A stretch of DNA of 64,000 bases, taken from contig NZ_JALRMO010000001.1 of assembly GCF_023276405.1 (NCBI RefSeq), positions 7,279,501-7,343,500 of the forward strand. The letters run 5' to 3'. This stretch comes from Paenibacillus hamazuiensis. Lineage in GTDB: Bacteria; Bacillota; Bacilli; Paenibacillales; NBRC-103111. A model generated the notes under the pieces. It saw nothing but the letters and a program-made list of their open reading frames with translations. It had not been told where the DNA came from and did no database searches. The position numbers were made by a program, and so were the translations under genes. Shown here piece by piece: positions 59,987 to 64,000 of this stretch; the first letter of the stretch is position 1, and every line of letters begins with the position of its first letter.

Positions 59987-60670
59987 ATGAGTCTAGGCAA
60001 AAGATTGCGCGACATCAGCGTAGCGACGCTGAACGAAATGCTCGAATCGTCGGAAGATCCGGTTCGCTTGATCGACAAATATTTGGCCGCGCAGGCCGAG
60101 CAGATTCGCTCCTCCGAGCGGCTGCTGTCCCAGTGCCTGGCGCATTCGCAGTCCGTTCGCCAGCAGCACCTGGCGGCGGAGCAACTGAAGCAAAAACGCG
60201 AGCAGCAAGCGATGCTGGCCCTGAAGGCCGGCGAAAATGAAATCGCCCGGCTGGCGCTGCAGGAAAAGCTGCAGCAGGAAGAGCTCAGCGCGAATTACAA
60301 GGCGCTGTATGAAGAAAGCAAGCTCGCCATCGTCGAGCTGGAGGAGCAGCTGCGGCAGCTGAAGGCCGACCTCGATGAGGTCGCCGCGAAGCGCAGCTAC
60401 TACCTCGCCCGCCTCGAGGCGGTGCGGCTGCAGCAGCGCATGAACGAGCGGCTGCGCGGCGCAGGCGGCGGCATGGGAACGCCGCGCATGTTCGATCGGC
60501 TCGATGAGCGCGTCGCCGATCTTGAGCTGAACGCCCGCACGCTTCGCGAAGTGCGCGGTCAAGCCCGCGAGGCGCTGCGTTACGCCGGCGCCGCTGCGAG
60601 CCAAGCGGTCGAGCTCGAACTTGCGAGCTTGCGCCGCAAACTTGAACAGGAAGGTTGGATGAATCGATGA
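59987..60670 (+). CDS. PspA/IM30 family protein, first copy
   Basis: A 227-residue coiled-coil protein. The ATG at 59987 has GCAGGGTGA upstream. It opens with MSLGKRLRDISVATLNEMLE and continues as helices rich in Gln, Glu, Leu and Arg (KLQQEELSANYKALYEESKL). A Gly-rich break (RGAGGGMGTPRMFDRLDERV) near residue 170 precedes the last helix. PspA proteins form ESCRT-III-like rods that protect damaged membrane. It lacks the usual amphipathic MGIFSRF-type start seen in the second copy, so it may need a partner. Its stop overlaps the PspC start. Confidence 0.88.
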   Translation: MSLGKRLRDISVATLNEMLESSEDPVRLIDKYLAAQAEQIRSSERLLSQCLAHSQSVRQQHLAAEQLKQKREQQAMLALKAGENEIARLALQEKLQQEELSANYKALYEESKLAIVELEEQLRQLKADLDEVAAKRSYYLARLEAVRLQQRMNERLRGAGGGMGTPRMFDRLDERVADLELNARTLREVRGQAREALRYAGAAASQAVELELASLRRKLEQEGWMNR

Positions 60671-61161
60671 GTAAACTGTATCGTTCGCGTACGGACCGGA
60701 AAGTGACCGGGCTTTGCGGCGGACTGGCGGAATGGTTGAATTTTGACGCAACCTTGCTGAGGGTCATCGTCGTCATAACGGCATTTTTCTCCGGAGGCGT
60801 GGTCATTCCGCTGTATTTCCTGGCGAGCCTCGTCATTCCGAAGGAGCCTTACCCAGGCGGAGAGCCATACGGATACGGCGGTCCGAGCTTCGGATTTGCC
60901 GGCTGCCATCACCATGGACACCGGGATCACCGGTTCGGTCACCGTCATGAACGCCAGTATCAGGAAGGCCATTATACGCAAGCGGGAAGCGCTTCGTATG
61001 CAGGCCAGAGCTCGCATAACCCGAACGATTTGGATGCAATGATGAAGGATATCGAGAAAAAAGCGCTTTGGAAAGAAATTGAGGAGCTGCGCGCCAAAGT
61101 CGCCCAGTTCGAAAAGCAGCAAAACCAAAATGAAACTATCAACCATAAAGAGGAGAAGTGA
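60667..61161 (+). CDS. PspC-domain protein with His-rich and coiled-coil tail
   Basis: A 164-residue protein. The ATG at 60667 overlaps the pspA stop (ATGA), so translation is coupled. Residues 1-62 are a PspC domain ([40 protein letters not shown]) with one membrane helix. Residues about 75-110 are rich in Gly, His and Tyr ([19 protein letters not shown]). The end is a coiled coil ([20 protein letters not shown]). It probably recruits the flanking PspA proteins to the membrane. The His-rich linker could bind metal, which is speculative. Confidence 0.9.
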   Translation: MSKLYRSRTDRKVTGLCGGLAEWLNFDATLLRVIVVITAFFSGGVVIPLYFLASLVIPKEPYPGGEPYGYGGPSFGFAGCHHHGHRDHRFGHRHERQYQEGHYTQAGSASYAGQSSHNPNDLDAMMKDIEKKALWKEIEELRAKVAQFEKQQNQNETINHKEEK

Positions 61162-61165
61162 GACC

Positions 61166-61831
61166 ATGGGAGTATTTAAACGTTTGAGCGATATGACGAA
61201 AGCATCTATGCACGAATTGCTGGATAAGGTAGAGGACCCGATCGTAATGCTGAACCAATACCTCCGCGACATGGAGGAAGAAATTGCCCAGGCTGAGGTG
61301 ACGGTGGCCCGCCAAATCGCAAACGAGCGCAAGCTGAAAGAACGTTATGAGGAAGCGGTGCGCCTCGCGGCGAAATTCGAAGAGCAAGCGACAAGCGCGC
61401 TCAAGGACGGCCAGGAGGCCGCAGCCCGCCAGGCTCTCGAACAGAAGCTGTATTACGAGCAAAAAACCGGCGAATACCAGGAAATGCACCAGCAGGCGAA
61501 GCAGCAAGCCGATGAGCTTGTCCGCCAGCTCCATGAAATGAAAGATTCGTTTTACCAAATGCGCAACAAGCGCAGCGAGCTGATTTCCCGCGCCCAGCTC
61601 GCCAAGGCGAAAAAGCAAATGGCTGAAGTAACGGCCAGCAACGTGATCGAAGGCGGCCATGCGGTGCGCGGCTTCCGCCGGATGGAAGAGAAAATCATGC
61701 AGCTTGAAGTGGAGGCGGAAATCGCGCGTACGCCATATGCCGGCACCAGCTCATATAATCCGGTTGACGCCGCGAAGCAGCAAAAGCTCGACGAGCAAAT
61801 GGAGCTGTTGAAACAAAAACTGAACGGGTAA
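61166..61831 (+). CDS. PspA/IM30 family protein, second copy
   Basis: A 221-residue PspA/LiaH-type protein. The ATG at 61166 has AGAGGAGAAGTGA upstream, four bases after the PspC stop. The N-terminal amphipathic helix is [20 protein letters not shown], followed by [20 protein letters not shown], the hallmark of canonical PspA, and long helices through about residue 215. It ends with [13 protein letters not shown]. With the first copy, the PspC and LiaI-like proteins it would make an envelope-stress complex. No Lia/Psp two-component genes are adjacent. Confidence 0.93.
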   Translation: MGVFKRLSDMTKASMHELLDKVEDPIVMLNQYLRDMEEEIAQAEVTVARQIANERKLKERYEEAVRLAAKFEEQATSALKDGQEAAARQALEQKLYYEQKTGEYQEMHQQAKQQADELVRQLHEMKDSFYQMRNKRSELISRAQLAKAKKQMAEVTASNVIEGGHAVRGFRRMEEKIMQLEVEAEIARTPYAGTSSYNPVDAAKQQKLDEQMELLKQKLNG

Positions 61832-61852
61832 CCGTTTTAATCATAAACGCGG

Positions 61853-61882
61853 AAGGCAGTCCTGAAAAGGGCTGCCTTTTTG
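61853..61882 (+). terminator. Terminator after the psp-type operon
   Basis: AAGGCAGTCCT (61853-61863) pairs with AGGGCTGCCTT (61868-61878) around GAAA, followed by TTT. Confidence 0.92.
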
Positions 61883-61996
61883 CGCCATTTGTGGAAAAAA
61901 GATCAGAGGGAGCGGCGTCGGCCGCGGAGCCATAATAAGGGTACAAATCAAACAGCATCATCATGTATGATCTGTCGATACCGGAGGCATACGCCT

Positions 61997-63079
61997 ATGA
62001 GCAGAATCAACTACTTTTTGGCGATGGCTTCCATAGCGGCAGGCATCATCATCGCCGTTTTGTTCGCCTCAGCTTCCCCCGGTGCTCATCAGGCTCAGCC
62101 GCAAAAGCCAGTGCCGAACGAACAGATCTCCGCGGATGCGCAGCAGGGTGCCCCCTTGTCTGCAGATACCGGGGAACGTCTTTCATCTTCGCCGGCTACC
62201 GGCCGCGAAGGTAACCGGCCTCAGCAGATCGGGCGGGATTCCGGAATTGCGGAAACGGATCCTGGCGAAGCGGTCCGGCGTTCTCATCCTGCCGACGATC
62301 ATACTGCAAGCGAGACCGCTCGGCAGATGACGGAAAGCCGGCCGGCTCCGCAACCTTTCAGCTCTGCCCACGAATCGCTCATGGAGGAGAAGGATGCGCC
62401 GGGCGGCGAAGCGGACCGGCCTGCCGTACCGCCCCGTAAGGAGCCGAAAATCGCTTACCTGACGTTCGACGACGGACCGTCCGGAAGCACTCCGAAAATA
62501 TTGGACATTTTGAGGCGCTACAACGTAAAAGCGACTTTTTTCGTCATCGGCAACACGACGGAGGAAGGCAAAGCGATGTACAAAAAAATTGTCGAAGAAG
62601 GCCATGCGCTCGGCAACCATACGTTTTCTCACAACTACGGCAAAATTTACAGCTCTGTCGAGGCGTTTCGGGCCGATCTTCAAAAGCTGGACGATTTGCT
62701 GTACGAAACGGTCGGCATCCGTCCCGACATTATCCGATTTCCCGGCGGGTCGAACATTCATTTAAGCCGTCGGTCGGGAGGTCGAACCATGATGAAAAAT
62801 ATTACCCGGGAAATGGCAAATCGAGGATTCCAATACTTTGATTGGAATGTCAGTTCGACAGATGCCGCAGCTCCCGTGCAGGATTTGGAGGCGATTGTCA
62901 CTTCCGTTGCCGCGAACAGCCGCAATAAGGACCGGATCATCGTGCTGATGCACGACAACACGCGGAAAACGACGACTGTAGAGGCTCTGCCTCGCGTGAT
63001 CGATAAGCTGCGGGCCGATGGCTACAGTTTTGACGTGCTGACCAAGAATTCGTTTACGTTTCAATTTCTTAAGCCATAA
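61997..63079 (+). CDS. Polysaccharide deacetylase (NodB domain), membrane-anchored
   Basis: A 360-residue enzyme. The ATG at 61997 has GGAGG nine bases upstream. An N-terminal anchor (MSRINYFLAMASIAAGIIIA) is followed by a low-complexity linker of about 125 residues rich in Pro, Ala, Ser and Glu. The NodB domain occupies residues 150-355. Visible: the TFDDGP motif with catalytic and metal-binding Asp in YLTFDDGPSGS, metal-binding HTFSH in ALGNHTFSHNYG, the RFPGGSN motif, FDWNVSS and the closing LMHDN. It likely removes acetyl groups from peptidoglycan or another surface glycan, outside the cell. Confidence 0.92.
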   Translation: MSRINYFLAMASIAAGIIIAVLFASASPGAHQAQPQKPVPNEQISADAQQGAPLSADTGERLSSSPATGREGNRPQQIGRDSGIAETDPGEAVRRSHPADDHTASETARQMTESRPAPQPFSSAHESLMEEKDAPGGEADRPAVPPRKEPKIAYLTFDDGPSGSTPKILDILRRYNVKATFFVIGNTTEEGKAMYKKIVEEGHALGNHTFSHNYGKIYSSVEAFRADLQKLDDLLYETVGIRPDIIRFPGGSNIHLSRRSGGRTMMKNITREMANRGFQYFDWNVSSTDAAAPVQDLEAIVTSVAANSRNKDRIIVLMHDNTRKTTTVEALPRVIDKLRADGYSFDVLTKNSFTFQFLKP

Positions 63080-63106
63080 TAACAGCATGAAAGGAGTGAG
63101 CCCGAA

Positions 63107-63241
63107 ATGACCCAAAGTTCGATCAATTCCAAAGCCCAGGAACAGCAGGAGCAAAAAAACAAGCAGCTCAAAGGCATGGATACGAACAACGACGGCAACT
63201 TCGATAAAAAACTGGACGGCCCGAGCCGGCCGCAGGACTGA
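63107..63241 (+). CDS. Small Gln/Lys-rich protein with EF-hand-like loop
   Basis: A 44-residue protein. The ATG at 63107 has GAAAGGAGTGAG upstream, among the strongest sites here. The first half is a Gln, Ser and Lys helix (INSKAQEQQEQKNKQLKGM). The second half has DTNNDGNFDKKLDGP, which fits the DxDxDG calcium-binding loop with Asp, Asn, Asp and Asp at ligand positions. It has no signal peptide. It lies between the deacetylase and the DUF3905 gene and may be cotranscribed with the former. It resembles the short hydrophilic spore-type proteins of Bacillales; function unknown. Confidence 0.7.
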   Translation: MTQSSINSKAQEQQEQKNKQLKGMDTNNDGNFDKKLDGPSRPQD

Positions 63242-63326
63242 GCGGCGGTTCATCCGAGCCCGATCCGGATGAATTCCGAACCGATAGTCTGCAGTTATTC
63301 TCACATTACGAATACAGCTACCCTGC

Positions 63327-63373
63327 GGAAAGCTCAGCCTATGCTTACGAAGTCAGCTTTCCTTCGGAAAGCT
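63327..63373 (+). promoter_or_regulatory. Competing hairpins upstream of the DUF3905 gene
   Basis: Segment 1 GGAAAGCT (63327-63334), segment 2 AGCTTTCC (63355-63362) and segment 3 GGAAAGCT (63366-63373) allow two exclusive stems, 1-2 or 2-3. The 2-3 stem is followed by TTT and ends right before the AGGAGGG ribosome site of the gene at 63391. Confidence 0.5.
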
Positions 63374-63390
63374 TTTAGGAGGGACAGCCC

Positions 63391-63795
63391 ATGAACGAGC
63401 ACGATGAGAAAGAAATCCGGCCGCTCCGGGGCGAGGGCGACCTCGATCCGTTTGAAATCAACTTTTTGCCGCAGTTTGAAAAAGGAAGAGGCCCTCGCGA
63501 GCCCTTCGTGAACAAATACGGAGTCGTCATCGGCGATCACGACTATGAATCCGAAAATTCGCCGCTCGAAAATTGGGACAAAAACACGGACCCGTCGATC
63601 ATGTCCGGCGACGAGTGGGTGCATCCTTTTAAGGATATCGGCTTTCATTCGGCGGAGAACCGCGACTACTTCGAGAAGGGCATTCCGCCGCAATCCGACA
63701 TTTTCATGCATCCTGACAAAGACGTAGCATACGAGTACAAGCAGCCGAAAACCGGGGACAACAATAACGAACCGGACGGTGAAAGCGGCAAATAA
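63391..63795 (+). CDS. DUF3905 domain protein
   Basis: A 134-residue acidic soluble protein. The ATG at 63391 has AGGAGGG upstream. The core FVNKYGVVIGDHDYESENSP and LENWDKNTDPSIMSGDEWVH is that of DUF3905, found in endospore-forming Firmicutes. It is rich in Asp, Glu, Pro and His with little hydrophobic core, which suggests an intrinsically disordered or spore-associated protein. Its function has not been established. A pair of alternative hairpins precedes its ribosome site. Confidence 0.88.
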   Translation: MNEHDEKEIRPLRGEGDLDPFEINFLPQFEKGRGPREPFVNKYGVVIGDHDYESENSPLENWDKNTDPSIMSGDEWVHPFKDIGFHSAENRDYFEKGIPPQSDIFMHPDKDVAYEYKQPKTGDNNNEPDGESGK

Positions 63796-63813
63796 CTTTG
63801 CGGCAAAAACGCT

Positions 63814-63841
63814 TTGCTTTCATTCCAAGCCGATGTATAAT
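63814..63841 (+). promoter_or_regulatory. SigmaA promoter of the bacilliredoxin gene
   Basis: TTGCTT (63814-63819), 16 bp, TATAAT (63836-63841), 51 bases before the ATG at 63893. Confidence 0.7.
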
Positions 63842-63892
63842 ATTACTTAAGCAATTTTGTAAACAAACATGTTGGTTAAGGAGTGAAAGCCG

Positions 63893-64000
63893 ATGTCAAT
63901 GTCTTTTGAAGCATATATGAGAGATATGGTCCAGCCGATGCGCGACGATTTGACCCGTATCGGAATCAAGGAACTGCGCACCCCGGAAGAAGTGGTGGAG
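63893..64000 (+). CDS. Bacilliredoxin, BrxA/BrxB (YphP/YqiW) family, partial
   Basis: The first 36 residues are present and the rest is cut by the window edge. The ATG at 63893 has AAGGAGTGAAAG upstream. The start MSMSFEAYMRDMVQPMRDDL, followed by TRIGIKELRTPEEVV, matches the conserved N-terminus of YphP/YqiW proteins, which use a CGC active site to remove bacillithiol from oxidised proteins. The active site lies beyond the window. The choice between BrxA and BrxB cannot be made. Confidence 0.88.
   Translation, partial: MSMSFEAYMRDMVQPMRDDLTRIGIKELRTPEEVVE

Overview
The window looks like a chromosomal segment of a spore-forming Bacillota of the Paenibacillus type. Evidence: strong AGGAGG-type ribosome sites, frequent TTG and GTG starts, a Bacillus-style caa3 oxidase operon (ctaCDEF plus ctaG), a YhcN/YlaJ sporulation lipoprotein, DUF3231 and DUF3905 proteins, a bacilliredoxin start at the right edge, and moderately GC-rich genes broken by AT-rich islands. 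No rRNA, tRNA, CRISPR array or complete insertion sequence was seen.

Layout. 1-2.6 kb is accessory: an NmrA-like gene remnant, a MITE-like element (471-754) and AT-rich genes for a small membrane protein and a secreted protein. 2.6-7.9 kb holds a CheY-like receiver, a family 2 glycosyltransferase, RecQ, an RNase H with viroplasmin domain, and a DUF3231 protein. 7.9-11.2 kb is a GntR regulator opposite a Dcu-family transporter and a FrlC-like epimerase, which together suggest use of an Amadori-type compound. 11.3-17 kb carries a BmrC/BmrD-type heterodimeric ABC exporter behind a LexA-like box, then a metallo-hydrolase. 17-22 kb (minus strand) has CvfC/YpgR, a guanylate-kinase-like protein, a DEAD-box helicase with a tandem-repeat tail, and the sporulation lipoprotein. 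22-27.7 kb is the caa3 oxidase operon and its assembly genes. 27.8-42.7 kb is mixed: Uma2 nuclease, radical SAM protein, Nudix enzymes, a MerR-thioredoxin pair, an aldolase, an AT-rich secreted-protein island, a CDF transporter, a MarR/CBS/MFS unit, a TIM-barrel protein and a flavoprotein. 42.7-51.8 kb is one envelope/efflux locus: RND pump, secreted protein, ABC transporter, sensor kinase and OmpR-type regulator. 51.8-58 kb has a CNNM/CorC protein, an MFS transporter, a His-rich CzcD transporter, a MerR-methyltransferase fusion and a second methyltransferase. 58-64 kb has two small membrane proteins, a LiaI-like/PspA/PspC/PspA operon, a polysaccharide deacetylase and small proteins.

The most unusual content is non-coding. 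(1) Three intergenic elements of about 187 bp (19352-19540, 37546-37730, 58001-58188) are each built of four 23-nt units with nearly fixed start-to-start spacing of about 51, 62 and 51 nt. Unit ends are conserved, and inner sequences are conserved only between inverted partners of one locus. (2) Two other loci (28485-28720, 37773-38051) each carry two hairpins with unrelated but perfectly or nearly perfectly paired stems, framed by conserved AGCGTG and ACGCGAACTAG-type sequence. (3) A duplicated promoter module of about 120 bp with three hexamers at exact 11-bp spacing lies before both the RND gene and the neighbouring secreted-protein gene; the OmpR-type regulator encoded in the same locus is the obvious candidate activator. 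(4) Two MerR-type promoters with long spacers sit next to their MerR genes, one of them a MerR-methyltransferase fusion.
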